Origin: Bacteroidales bacterium | GTDB lineage: Bacteria; Bacteroidota; Bacteroidia; Bacteroidales; UBA10428 | Direction of reading: 5' to 3' | Length of the DNA: 7,691 bases | NCBI GenBank assembly: GCA_016926235.1 | Contig: JAFGOZ010000067.1 | Span: 1-7,691, forward strand | In this document: positions 1 to 7,146 of the stretch, in pieces | How the letters are laid out: each line of letters starts with the position of its first letter | Position numbering within the stretch: position 1 is the first letter of the stretch | Notes under the pieces: generated by a model | What the model was told of the DNA's origin: nothing | Databases searched by the model: none | The model's input: only the letters and a program-made list of their open reading frames with translations | Program-made: the position numbers and the translations under genes

Positions 1-12
1 ATTTAAAAGAAA

Positions 13-74
13 AGTTTTCACTAATGATAAAAAGAAACTGAACACAGATGACACAGATCGGACTAGTGAAAACT
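13..74. repeat. Perfect 11-base inverted repeat crossing the palindrome
   Basis: Bases 13-23 (agttttcacta) are exactly complementary to bases 64-74 (tagtgaaaact), with a 40-base loop. The right arm lies inside the left half of the 40-118 palindrome, so the two pairings cross. As RNA they would be alternative folds or a pseudoknot-like arrangement. Bases 15-22 can also pair with 84-91, because agtgaaaa occurs twice (65-72 and 84-91). Whether this is functional or left over from repeat rearrangement is unknown. Confidence 0.6.
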
Positions 75-118
75 GATCAGATCAGTGAAAATCAGTAAAA
101 TCAGTGTCATCAGTGTTC
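40..118. repeat. Long imperfect palindrome upstream of the operon's first gene
   Basis: This is an odd-length palindrome centred on base 79. Bases 40-78 face bases 80-118, and I count 28 Watson-Crick pairs out of 39. The innermost 7 bases on each side (ACTGATC / GATCAGT) pair perfectly. The outer arms (40-58 with 100-118) pair at 17 of 19 positions, with A-A mismatches at 46/112 and 55/103. The middle part (59-71 with 87-99) pairs poorly. No T-run follows it, so it does not look like a simple intrinsic terminator. It ends 14 bases before the first start codon. It could be a dispersed palindromic repeat (REP-like or MITE-like) or a leader hairpin; the window alone cannot decide. Confidence 0.8.
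81..117 (+). repeat. Four iterations of an ATCAGT unit at 9-10 base spacing
   Basis: ATCAGT occurs at 81, 91, 100 and 109, each followed by 3 or 4 bases. The left arm of the surrounding palindrome carries the related unit ACAGAT twice, also 9 bases apart (44-49 and 53-58). The palindrome therefore appears to have been built from short tandem units. The copies are too short and too close together to be a CRISPR array. Confidence 0.65.
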
Positions 119-132
119 TATTAAAAGTAACA

Positions 133-1269
133 ATGAATATACGTTTATTCAAACCATCTTTAGGAGAAGAAGAACTACAAGCAATTAAAGAGGCTTTCGA
201 GAGATCATGGGTAGGTCTGGGGCCAAAGGTGGCAGAATTTGAAGCTGCTTGGGCCAAATATATAGGATGTGAAATTGCGATAGGCTTAAATTCAGCAACT
301 GCCGCCCTTCATCTTGCACTTGCTTGTTTCCGGTTCCCTGAAGGCAAGAAGGTTCTGGTACCATCACTTACATTCTCTTCAACAGCATCAGCAGTGCTTT
401 ACAACCGTTTGACTCCTGTTTTTGTAGACTCCGATCCGGTTACCCTTGGTATGAGCCTTGAAGACCTGGGAAAAAAATACGACAAAGATTGCGTTGCGGT
501 AATTCCGGTCCATTATGCAGGGCATCCTGTTCCAATGGATAAGCTGGTTCCCTGGGCAAGATCAAAGGAGTTAAAAATAGTAGAAGACTGTGCTCACACT
601 GCCGGTGGAATTTATAAAGGTAAAGCTTTAGGTACCTGGGGTGACATCGGATGTTACAGTTTTGAAGAAAAAAAATGCATGACAACCGGCGATGGGGGGA
701 TGATGGTTACAAATGATCCGGAGCTTTTCCGGGATGTAAAGGCGATGCGCTGGGTTGGTATAGATAAAGATAACTGGAAGACAGCACAACAATATGTAAC
801 AGCAAACCATGATGCAATGCACTGGTTTTATGAATTGAATATTCTGGGCTATAAATACAATATGAATGATCTGGCAGCATCTATTGGTTTGGTTCAGCTC
901 AGGAAACTGCCGGAATTTAACAGGAGAAGATCAGAAATTATCAGAAAATATTTAGATGGATTAGTATCTGTAAAAAAGATAGAACCCTTGATGCCGTTTA
1001 ATCCGGAAAAATATCCATATCAGATGTTTGGGATCAGGGCTGATAACAGAAATGAATTAATAATTCATTTGAAATCCAAAGGAATTGCAACGGGATGTCA
1101 TTACACCCCATTAAACATTCAACCTTTGTTTAAACCATTTTATTCTGAATGTCACTATATTGAAAATGAACATAAGAGATTTATAACATTGCCTTTACAT
1201 TACGATCTTACAAATCAGGAAATTACGTATGTAATTGAATCACTTGAGTTGTTACATAATGGTATTTAA
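133..1269 (+). CDS. DegT/DnrJ/EryC1/StrS-family nucleotide-sugar aminotransferase
   Basis: This 378-residue protein is full length for the PLP-dependent sugar aminotransferases that convert a nucleotide-linked keto-sugar to an amino-sugar, usually with glutamate as donor. Visible family features in order are an N-terminal FKPSLGEEE entry, the cofactor phosphate-binding segment NSATAAL (53-59), EDCAH (151-155) with D152 expected to contact the PLP ring nitrogen, and the SFEEKK segment with K181 as the expected Schiff-base lysine, followed by TTGDGG. The exact sugar cannot be read from sequence; perosamine-type 4-aminotransferases are the closest pattern I recognise. An in-frame GTG at 85 would add 16 residues encoded by the upstream repeat, and the family consensus begins at the ATG, so I chose 133. 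GC content falls from about 45-53% in sampled lines of the 5' half to about 25-28% near the 3' end. The next gene overlaps its last 11 bases. Confidence 0.93.
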   Translation: MNIRLFKPSLGEEELQAIKEAFERSWVGLGPKVAEFEAAWAKYIGCEIAIGLNSATAALHLALACFRFPEGKKVLVPSLTFSSTASAVLYNRLTPVFVDSDPVTLGMSLEDLGKKYDKDCVAVIPVHYAGHPVPMDKLVPWARSKELKIVEDCAHTAGGIYKGKALGTWGDIGCYSFEEKKCMTTGDGGMMVTNDPELFRDVKAMRWVGIDKDNWKTAQQYVTANHDAMHWFYELNILGYKYNMNDLAASIGLVQLRKLPEFNRRRSEIIRKYLDGLVSVKKIEPLMPFNPEKYPYQMFGIRADNRNELIIHLKSKGIATGCHYTPLNIQPLFKPFYSECHYIENEHKRFITLPLHYDLTNQEITYVIESLELLHNGI

Positions 1270-2200
1270 AAAAATTGATAAAAATAAATTTCATATTGTT
1301 ATTGAATTTCTCAATAATAATTTTTCTTCACCTACACACTGGCCCGAGTGGAACTTACTAGTAAGCAAATATTTTAAAACGGAATTTTATTATTTCGCCG
1401 CATATGAAGTAAATAATTTAGTTGGAATCTGTCCTGTTCATGAAACAAAATCGGCTGTTTTGAAAAATTTGAATTCAGGGCAATTTCATTTTATTCCAAA
1501 TGGTGGTTGGATTTACAAGAAGCATACAATAATTGATTGTTATAAAATTGATATTCCTTTAAATTCGAGATTTGAATGTTTTACTTTGCCTGTTTTAAAA
1601 GATTTTGGGATAACTTATACAAACATAACTAAACTTTACTATACTTTAATAGTTGATTTAAATCAAACTGAAGAACATATTTGGTTGGAATCAATGAATT
1701 ACAGACGTAGGAGAATGATAAAGAAAGCACATAAAAATAAAATATCTGTTAAGAATGTAAATTCTGACTTGAGCACCTTTTATTCATTGTATCTAGCTGC
1801 AAATAAGATATATGGAATTGGGAATTTGAATTATTCTTTTTTTGAAGAATTAATAAAAAGTGAACATATTAAATTTATTCCTTTAGTTGCATATAATAGT
1901 GGAAATCCCTGTGGAGGACTTGGTCTGATTTGTGATGCTAATTATGCAATTTATTGGTTGGGAGTCACAGACCATAACTCAGAAAATTTGGGACAGGGAG
2001 ATTTATTGCAGTGGGAGGCTATTAAATATAGTAAATCTCTTGGTTGTAAGTATTACGACCTTTGTTATATTGAAAAGGAAAGACTTCCAACAATTTATAT
2101 ATTTAAAAAAGGATTTTCAACCACGGAAGTTGAAGTGCCATATTTTCTCAAGAAGTCTTTTATGTTCAGACTAATTAATCGGATTAGCAAGCTTAAATAG
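1259..2200 (+). CDS. FemAB/GNAT-fold acyl or aminoacyl transferase-like protein
   Basis: This 313-residue soluble protein resembles the FemAB-related transferases (Acetyltransf_6 type), which have tandem GNAT-like folds. Supporting features are the basic segment NYRRRRMIKKAHK (147-159), matching the family's Arg/Lys-rich helix before the second domain; a G-rich strand with CGGLGL in the middle of that domain; and a C-terminal YYDLCYI...FKKGFS block where relatives carry a YDL...FKxGF signature. Classical FemAB proteins add amino acids from aminoacyl-tRNA to peptidoglycan precursors, while many relatives in glycan clusters have unknown acyl donors. Here it probably modifies an amino-sugar or lipid-linked glycan in the cytoplasm, which is inference. 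An in-frame TTG at 1235 would lengthen it by 8 residues, but the ATG at 1259 is preferred. The gene is very AT-rich (20% GC at 1621-1680, 27% at 1501-1560), unlike the start of its upstream neighbour. Confidence 0.75.
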   Translation: MVFKKIDKNKFHIVIEFLNNNFSSPTHWPEWNLLVSKYFKTEFYYFAAYEVNNLVGICPVHETKSAVLKNLNSGQFHFIPNGGWIYKKHTIIDCYKIDIPLNSRFECFTLPVLKDFGITYTNITKLYYTLIVDLNQTEEHIWLESMNYRRRRMIKKAHKNKISVKNVNSDLSTFYSLYLAANKIYGIGNLNYSFFEELIKSEHIKFIPLVAYNSGNPCGGLGLICDANYAIYWLGVTDHNSENLGQGDLLQWEAIKYSKSLGCKYYDLCYIEKERLPTIYIFKKGFSTTEVEVPYFLKKSFMFRLINRISKLK

Positions 2201-2201
2201 A

Positions 2202-2849
2202 ATGAAAAGGTTTATTCCTTCTTTTATAAAGACTATATTTTGGAGATATTATCTAAGGTATAAGCATGGTAAGCAAAATAAAATTGGTGAACGAGTTATA
2301 TTAAGTAAAGATTTAATTTGCGGACAAGAATGCAGTATTGGGAAAAATACAATCTTAGGACAAAAAGTTAAAATTGGCTGCAAGGTTAAAATTGGTAGAG
2401 ACTGCATTATTGAGAAGTTGACAATTAATGATTTTTCATGTATCGAGGGGAGAGTTGTTTGTACAGGGTTTGGAAGGGGGCATATTACTATTGGTAAGCA
2501 TTGTTATATAGGGATTTATAATGTTTTGGACTGGAGCGACAGTATCATTATTGGTGATTTTGTCCATATTGCCGGTCCTTCTACAGGTTTATGGACTCAT
2601 TCGAGTGCCCCAATGTGTTTTAACAGTATTCCTTTGGATGATAAGCAAGATGAATTCAGACCTACAGCACCTATTACAATTGAAAGCAATGTATATATCG
2701 GGGGCAATTGTACAATTTATCCGGGAATAACCATAGGCCATCATTCAATTGTGGCCCCTAATTCAGCAGTGACTATGGATGTTCTGCCCTATAGTATGGT
2801 AGGTGGTGTGCCGGCAAAGAAAATAAAAGATATTAAACCTGTAGAATAA
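2202..2849 (+). CDS. Left-handed beta-helix (hexapeptide-repeat) O-acyltransferase
   Basis: This 215-residue protein has many isoleucine/valine-phased hexapeptide repeats (about 28-72, 96-126 and 158-190, for example KVKIGC, KVKIGR, HITIGK, PITIES, VYIGGN and GITIGH). These form the triangular beta-helix of trimeric acetyl-CoA-dependent acyltransferases. H133 in the segment WTHSSAP, in the loop that breaks the helix, is the expected catalytic base. The end, VGGVPAKKIK, is the usual cap of WcaF/maltose-acetyltransferase-like enzymes. It probably O-acetylates a sugar of the repeat unit; N-acylation of an amino-sugar is the main alternative. The start lies one base after the previous stop, so translation is probably coupled. 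The first 25 residues are basic and aromatic without repeats, which is common in this family. Confidence 0.9.
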   Translation: MKRFIPSFIKTIFWRYYLRYKHGKQNKIGERVILSKDLICGQECSIGKNTILGQKVKIGCKVKIGRDCIIEKLTINDFSCIEGRVVCTGFGRGHITIGKHCYIGIYNVLDWSDSIIIGDFVHIAGPSTGLWTHSSAPMCFNSIPLDDKQDEFRPTAPITIESNVYIGGNCTIYPGITIGHHSIVAPNSAVTMDVLPYSMVGGVPAKKIKDIKPVE

Positions 2850-2857
2850 GAAGTAAT

Positions 2858-4372
2858 ATGTCTTTAGCCAGGGATTTAAAATATAACACAGATTTGAAAA
2901 ATAGTACAGGTCCAATCAACAGAGGAATCATCGAAATCTTTGAATTATTATCCTATCTGTTAATTGCATTTATTCTGGTATATTTTGTTAATGTCAGAAT
3001 TAATAGATTTTTATTTCTTATTTTCTTACCATTAATCTGGCGATCAAAAAGGGATTATCTATGGTTAGCTTTTTTTTTCATTCTTATGGAACAACCAGGC
3101 GGCCTTTTTTCAGGAGGTTTGAGAGCTGATCCTTACCGCCTGCCTATCTACAGTTTTGCTCCTGGGTTTTCAATTGCGTTTCATGAACTGATCATTCTGG
3201 TGTTCTTTGTAAAAACACTGGCCAAAGGGAACTTTAAAAAAAATTACCAAAGGACAGTCTTTAATAAAGAACTTAAAATGCTTCTGATTCTTTATGTAGT
3301 CCTGATAATTATTTCACCATTACTTGGCTTGAGCGTTAATTCTCTGACAAATATTGTAAAGTTATCTATCGCATTGACATTACTTTATTCTCTCTTTCGA
3401 CTTATCAATAATGATGAACAGATTGTCAGGTTTTTAGGAATTCTATTTCCTTTTGTATTTGTTGCATTAGCTCTTCAGATATATGGAATGATAAATGGAC
3501 AACAGCTTGTAGCTTTGATAAAACCGGGTACTTCTGTTGTTCAGGGTGTTTATGATTTAGCTGACAACAAGACAAATTGGTTTAGACCGATTGAAATGGG
3601 CCATGCAATGCTCATAAGTTTTACAGGAAGTCTGTGGCTTATAGCTAAAGGAAATTCCGTATTCAATAAGCAGTATCTTTTGCTTGTAAATCTTATAAGT
3701 TTCCTTGTTATTTTTTTAACAGGAACAAGGACTTGGGTCATTTCATTTGGGGCAGGATATCTGTTATTTTTCTTATTTATGGGAGTGAAAGCACCTAAAT
3801 TTCTTTTCAGGTCTTTCATAGCAATAGTGTTATTTGTAATAATTATAAATGCCATTCCTGTGATAAATAATCAGATCAGAAACAGCTGGAGCAGGATCAT
3901 AACAGTCGAGGAAGTCATTGAGGGAGATATTACGGGAGGGGGAACCATAAGTCGTTACGATGTAAGGGCACCCAAAGTAATGGAAGGATTTATGTCAAGC
4001 AGTATAATACTTGGAGCAGGGTTCAGTGATCACTTTTACAGATATGCCGATGGTCATGTTGGATATCATAATATACTATTAAACACCGGGATTGCAGGGC
4101 TTTTGTTGATTTTATATGCAATTTTTAAAATTATCAGATATCCTTTTATAATAGCACGAAAGGTTAAATTTTTTAATGATCAATTATTAAAGATTAGTGT
4201 AATACCTCTGGTTATACTTATGTTTATAAATAACGGAACCCAGATGATCGGATTTACCCCCGATGGGATAAACAGATTTATTCTAATGTTTTTTGCTCTA
4301 ATTATGATTGATCTGACAGTTAAACAAAGTATTCAGGAAAGATATCCAATGCAGTATTATTATGGAGAATAA
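2858..4372 (+). CDS. O-antigen polymerase/ligase-family membrane protein (Wzy-like)
   Basis: This 504-residue protein has about 11-13 hydrophobic segments, approximately at 28-45, 49-77 (one or two), 105-122, 139-157, 165-181, 191-211, 246-262, 272-289, 293-310, 316-337, 404-427, 445-462 and 470-487. A large polar loop spans about 338-403, as in Wzy and WaaL proteins, where the external loop holds the active site. Family-like signatures are WFRPIEMGHA (241-250), GTRTW (289-293) and GAGFS (386-390), followed by the GYHN...LNTGIAGLLLIL block (402-419). H404 in that block is a candidate for the functional loop-end histidine of the Wzy_C/O-antigen ligase superfamily. It would join lipid-linked repeat units, or glycan to lipid A, at the outer face of the inner membrane. 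Polymerase is favoured because of its place inside a biosynthesis operon, but sequence alone does not exclude a ligase. An 8-base gap precedes it, and the next gene overlaps its last 11 bases. Confidence 0.85.
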   Translation: MSLARDLKYNTDLKNSTGPINRGIIEIFELLSYLLIAFILVYFVNVRINRFLFLIFLPLIWRSKRDYLWLAFFFILMEQPGGLFSGGLRADPYRLPIYSFAPGFSIAFHELIILVFFVKTLAKGNFKKNYQRTVFNKELKMLLILYVVLIIISPLLGLSVNSLTNIVKLSIALTLLYSLFRLINNDEQIVRFLGILFPFVFVALALQIYGMINGQQLVALIKPGTSVVQGVYDLADNKTNWFRPIEMGHAMLISFTGSLWLIAKGNSVFNKQYLLLVNLISFLVIFLTGTRTWVISFGAGYLLFFLFMGVKAPKFLFRSFIAIVLFVIIINAIPVINNQIRNSWSRIITVEEVIEGDITGGGTISRYDVRAPKVMEGFMSSSIILGAGFSDHFYRYADGHVGYHNILLNTGIAGLLLILYAIFKIIRYPFIIARKVKFFNDQLLKISVIPLVILMFINNGTQMIGFTPDGINRFILMFFALIMIDLTVKQSIQERYPMQYYYGE

Positions 4373-5486
4373 TAAGGAACAGATATATGTAACCCAGCCT
4401 GCATTACCCCCCCTGGAGGAGTTTATTGAATATTTAAAGCAGATATGGGAATCAAAAAGGCTGACTAATAACGGCCCTTTTCATCATCAGTTTGAAAAGG
4501 AACTTGCAGAATACTTGGGCGTTAAATATCTTTCCCTTTTTACCAATGGTACATTAGCACTGGTTACGGCACTACAGGCTTTAAGGATTATGGGGGAAGT
4601 AATTACCACTCCATTCAGCTTTGTGGCAACTACACACTCCCTGTGGTGGAATAATATAAAACCGGTATTTGTTGATATTGAATCTGATTTTTTCACTCTT
4701 GATCCTGAAAAAATTGAATCAGCAATTACTCCTCTGACCACCGCTATTATGCCTGTTCATGTCTATGGCAATCCTTGCAGAATGGAGGCAATACAAAAAA
4801 TTGCAGACACATATGGACTCAAAGTTATCTATGACGCAGCTCATGCTTTTGGAGTTAAGATTAATGGGAATTCAGTTCTTAATTACGGAGATCTTTCTAT
4901 ATTGAGTTTTCATGCGACAAAGACTTTCAATACTATAGAAGGAGGTGCAATTATCTGTCATGACGAAAAAACAAAAATAAGAATAGACTTTCTGAAAAAC
5001 TTCGGATTTGCAGATGAAGTAACTGTGGTAGAGCCCGGGATCAATGCCAAGATGAATGAGCTGCAGGCTGCTTATGGCTTGGTTCAACTGAAGCATGTTG
5101 ATGAATATATATCAAAGCGAAAAACCCTTACGGAATTGTATCGAAATGAATTAAAGGATGTTAAGGGAATCCGTTTTCTTAATGACATTGAGGGCTTAAG
5201 GCATTCTTATACTTACTTCCCGGTTCTGATCGATGATAAGGTATATAGAGAAAGCCGCGATGAAGTTTACGAAAGGCTGAAGAGGAATAATATTTATGGA
5301 AGACGCTATTTTTATCCGCTTATTAGTCAGTTCCCCACTTATAGAGGATTGCCTTCTGCAAAGGCGGAGAACCTGCCTGTTGCCACAAAAATTGCAGAAC
5401 AGGTAATTTGCCTGCCAATTTATCCTTCGCTCGAGACCGAAAATATTGATGTGATAATTTCACTTTTAAAACGCGAAGGGGAATGA
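4362..5486 (+). CDS. VioA-like nucleotide-sugar 4-aminotransferase (DegT family)
   Basis: This 374-residue PLP enzyme shows clear subfamily signatures: WESKRLTNNGPF (29-40), the phosphate-binding NGTLAL (62-67), PFSFVATTHSLWW (84-96), YDAAHAFG (157-164) with D158 as ring-nitrogen partner, and SFHATK (182-187) with K187 as the Schiff-base lysine, followed by NTIEGGA. This pattern resembles VioA-type enzymes, which aminate dTDP-4-keto-6-deoxy-D-glucose to dTDP-4-amino-4,6-dideoxy-D-glucose (Qui4N/viosamine). The substrate assignment is from recall of family sequences and is moderate in confidence; other 4-keto-6-deoxy sugars are possible. It overlaps the polymerase gene by 11 bases and the WbqC-family gene by 4 (ATGA), suggesting coupled translation. 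It is clearly different in sequence from the aminotransferase at the left end, so the two are not a recent duplication. Confidence 0.92.
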   Translation: MENNKEQIYVTQPALPPLEEFIEYLKQIWESKRLTNNGPFHHQFEKELAEYLGVKYLSLFTNGTLALVTALQALRIMGEVITTPFSFVATTHSLWWNNIKPVFVDIESDFFTLDPEKIESAITPLTTAIMPVHVYGNPCRMEAIQKIADTYGLKVIYDAAHAFGVKINGNSVLNYGDLSILSFHATKTFNTIEGGAIICHDEKTKIRIDFLKNFGFADEVTVVEPGINAKMNELQAAYGLVQLKHVDEYISKRKTLTELYRNELKDVKGIRFLNDIEGLRHSYTYFPVLIDDKVYRESRDEVYERLKRNNIYGRRYFYPLISQFPTYRGLPSAKAENLPVATKIAEQVICLPIYPSLETENIDVIISLLKREGE

Positions 5487-6196
5487 AGCTTGCTATAATG
5501 CAGCCATATTTCTTTCCTTATGCCGGATACTTCAGTTTGATCAAGCATACCGACAAGTTTATTTTACTGGATACTGTTCAGTTCATAAGGCATGGTTGGA
5601 TTGAGCGAAACCGCATCTTAAAGCAGCAGGAGGGATGGATTTATATAAAAGTTCCTGTAATCAAGGAAGGGGGAAGAGAAACACTTATAAGGGACATCAA
5701 AATTGACAACAGCCAGAAATGGAAGCAGAAGATTCTTGCCCAGCTTCAGCCATATAAAAAAATTGCACCCTACTTCAATCAAGTATTCGACCTAGTGACT
5801 GCGATACTTACAGTCGAATATGATAACATTACAATTTTGAATAAAAATGTGTTGGAGGGTATTTGTGATTTTATTGGCATCAATCATCAAATAGAAGTAT
5901 TTTCTGAGATTGGTCTTGTAATCGGACAGCCTCAGGCTCCGGATGAATGGGCGCTAAATATCTGCAAAGCTTATGGCAAAGTTGGAGAATATTGGAATCC
6001 TTCAGGTGGGAGGGATTTTTTCCACAGGAAAAAATATGATGAAGCTGGGATAAATTTGAGATTTCAGAGGCTGAATTTGGTACCATATTCGCAGAAAAAG
6101 GCTGTATTTGAACCCGGTCTGTCAATAATTGACGTGATAATGTTCAATTCAGTGAATGAAACAAACAAAATGCTTGATAATTACGAGCTGATATGA
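5483..6196 (+). CDS. WbqC-family protein
   Basis: This 237-residue soluble protein is an intact member of the WbqC-like family found in O-antigen clusters. Diagnostic blocks are MQPYFFPYAGYF (6-17), LLDTVQFIRHGWIERNRI (28-45) and YWNPSGGRDFF (170-180). The dense conserved Asp, Gln, Arg and Asn residues suggest an enzyme active site, but I know of no proven reaction. From memory, the family description records a suggestion that a member is a glycine transferase acting on an amino-sugar. That would fit its position directly after a VioA-like 4-aminotransferase, but it is unproven. It is joined to both neighbours by 4-base ATGA overlaps, so it is probably made in step with them. Confidence 0.92.
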   Translation: MKLAIMQPYFFPYAGYFSLIKHTDKFILLDTVQFIRHGWIERNRILKQQEGWIYIKVPVIKEGGRETLIRDIKIDNSQKWKQKILAQLQPYKKIAPYFNQVFDLVTAILTVEYDNITILNKNVLEGICDFIGINHQIEVFSEIGLVIGQPQAPDEWALNICKAYGKVGEYWNPSGGRDFFHRKKYDEAGINLRFQRLNLVPYSQKKAVFEPGLSIIDVIMFNSVNETNKMLDNYELI

Positions 6197-7146
6197 AAAT
6201 GATTGGGGGATATTTTGAGTTGGAGCTGAATCATGGCAAGGAATATCATGAGGGAGGACTTCGATTGAACCTCGCAAGGACTTCATTTGAATATATTCTG
6301 AGAGCAAAGGGAGTGACTAAAGTACTCATTCCCTATTACACATGTGAGGTAATGCTAGAACCAATAATCCGCACGGGGATTGATTTCGAATTTTACAATA
6401 TTGACGAAAACCTGGAACCTGTTTATGATTATTCAAAACTAAAAGCAAGTGAATATTTTTTATATACTAACTATTTCGGGGTGAAGGGTAATTTTACTGA
6501 GCGTTTATCTGGAATGATAACAAATCTGATAATAGATAACTCACAAGCCTTTTATGAAAAGCCTTTGCCGGGTATTGACACATTCTATTCCCCGCGTAAA
6601 TTTTTTGGGATACCTGATGGGGGCTATCTCTATACCTCTAAGCTGTTGGATGAATATTTGGAGATAGATGATTCCTCAGATCGGTTCGGGCATCTTATTG
6701 GGAGAATTGAAAAAAGTGCTGAAGAGTATTATAGTATTTTTCAGGCAAATGATCAGAAGCTATCCGGTCAACCTCTGAAAGAAATGTCTAAAGTTACCAG
6801 ACACTTGTTGCAGAATATTAATTATGAAGATATAGCACATAAACGAAGAGAAAATTTTGAATACTTAAGAGAAAATCTGGCAAAGCATAATTCTCTGGAT
6901 TTTGATTTGACAAACGGATCTGTTCCTCTAGTTTATCCATACTGCACGGACACTTTTAATCTACGCCAAAAATTAATAGACAAGAAGATATTTGTTGCCA
7001 CGTATTGGAGTGATGTTTTAAAAAGAGTTAGTGAGACCTCTGTTGAAAATAGGCTCGTAAAGGGACTCATTCCACTGCCAATTGATCAGAGGTATAATTA
7101 TGTAGACATGCAATTCTTAGTAGAATCGGTGCTTCAACATGTATAA
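6193..7146 (+). CDS. Compact, divergent DegT-like PLP-dependent protein
   Basis: This 317-residue protein is shorter than a usual DegT aminotransferase (about 370-390). Core elements of the fold can still be traced: NLARTSFEYIL (26-36) where relatives have the NGTxAL phosphate loop; VLIPYYTC (44-51) where they have the P-x-F/Y-T strand; IIDNSQAF (113-120) with D115 in place of the ring-contacting aspartate; and YSPRKFFGIPDGG (132-144) with K136 at the Schiff-base lysine. The K-to-GG spacing of seven equals that in the gene at 4362. The D-to-K distance is 21 residues instead of 29 in the two full-length paralogues here, so a hairpin is missing. The reading frame is intact, so it is probably functional rather than decaying. 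It could be an aminotransferase, another PLP enzyme, or a non-catalytic partner. The ATG at 6193 overlaps the upstream stop by 4 bases; a second ATG two codons later is also possible. Confidence 0.8.
   Translation: MKMIGGYFELELNHGKEYHEGGLRLNLARTSFEYILRAKGVTKVLIPYYTCEVMLEPIIRTGIDFEFYNIDENLEPVYDYSKLKASEYFLYTNYFGVKGNFTERLSGMITNLIIDNSQAFYEKPLPGIDTFYSPRKFFGIPDGGYLYTSKLLDEYLEIDDSSDRFGHLIGRIEKSAEEYYSIFQANDQKLSGQPLKEMSKVTRHLLQNINYEDIAHKRRENFEYLRENLAKHNSLDFDLTNGSVPLVYPYCTDTFNLRQKLIDKKIFVATYWSDVLKRVSETSVENRLVKGLIPLPIDQRYNYVDMQFLVESVLQHV

Noticed and set aside
2..76. Possible C-terminal tails of an upstream gene (one frame open from the left edge to TGA at 39-41, another to TGA at 74-76)
   Set aside because: Only 12-24 codons are visible, no family motif can be seen, and the second runs through the repeat. 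Too little to call a gene.
81..117. CRISPR-like repeats
   Set aside because: Units are 6 bases with 3-4 base gaps, with no spacer-sized intervals and no cas genes.
40..118. Palindrome as an intrinsic terminator of an upstream operon
   Set aside because: No T-run follows either end, and the stem is interrupted and not GC-rich.
1..132. Bacteroidota-type promoter (TTTG ... TAnnTTTG)
   Set aside because: I could not find a convincing match; the operon's promoter may lie further upstream.
440..822. Antisense frames opposite the first aminotransferase
   Set aside because: They mirror the conserved PLP-binding core on the + strand and their composition looks like shadow translation.
1235..1258. 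TTG start for the FemAB-like gene
   Set aside because: It adds only 8 residues with no family support, deepens the overlap with the upstream gene, and an ATG lies at 1259.
2366..2397. Short direct repeat (gttaaaattgg twice)
   Set aside because: It is explained by two consecutive hexapeptide coils (KVKIG twice) of the acyltransferase.
3550..3855. Antisense 101-codon frame opposite the polymerase gene
   Set aside because: Its sense strand encodes clear membrane segments and the GTRTW motif; the antisense frame has no recognisable domain and no sensible gene context.
6193..7146. Compact DegT-like gene as a pseudogene
   Set aside because: The frame is intact, coupled to both neighbours by short overlaps, and the PLP lysine and aspartate are kept.
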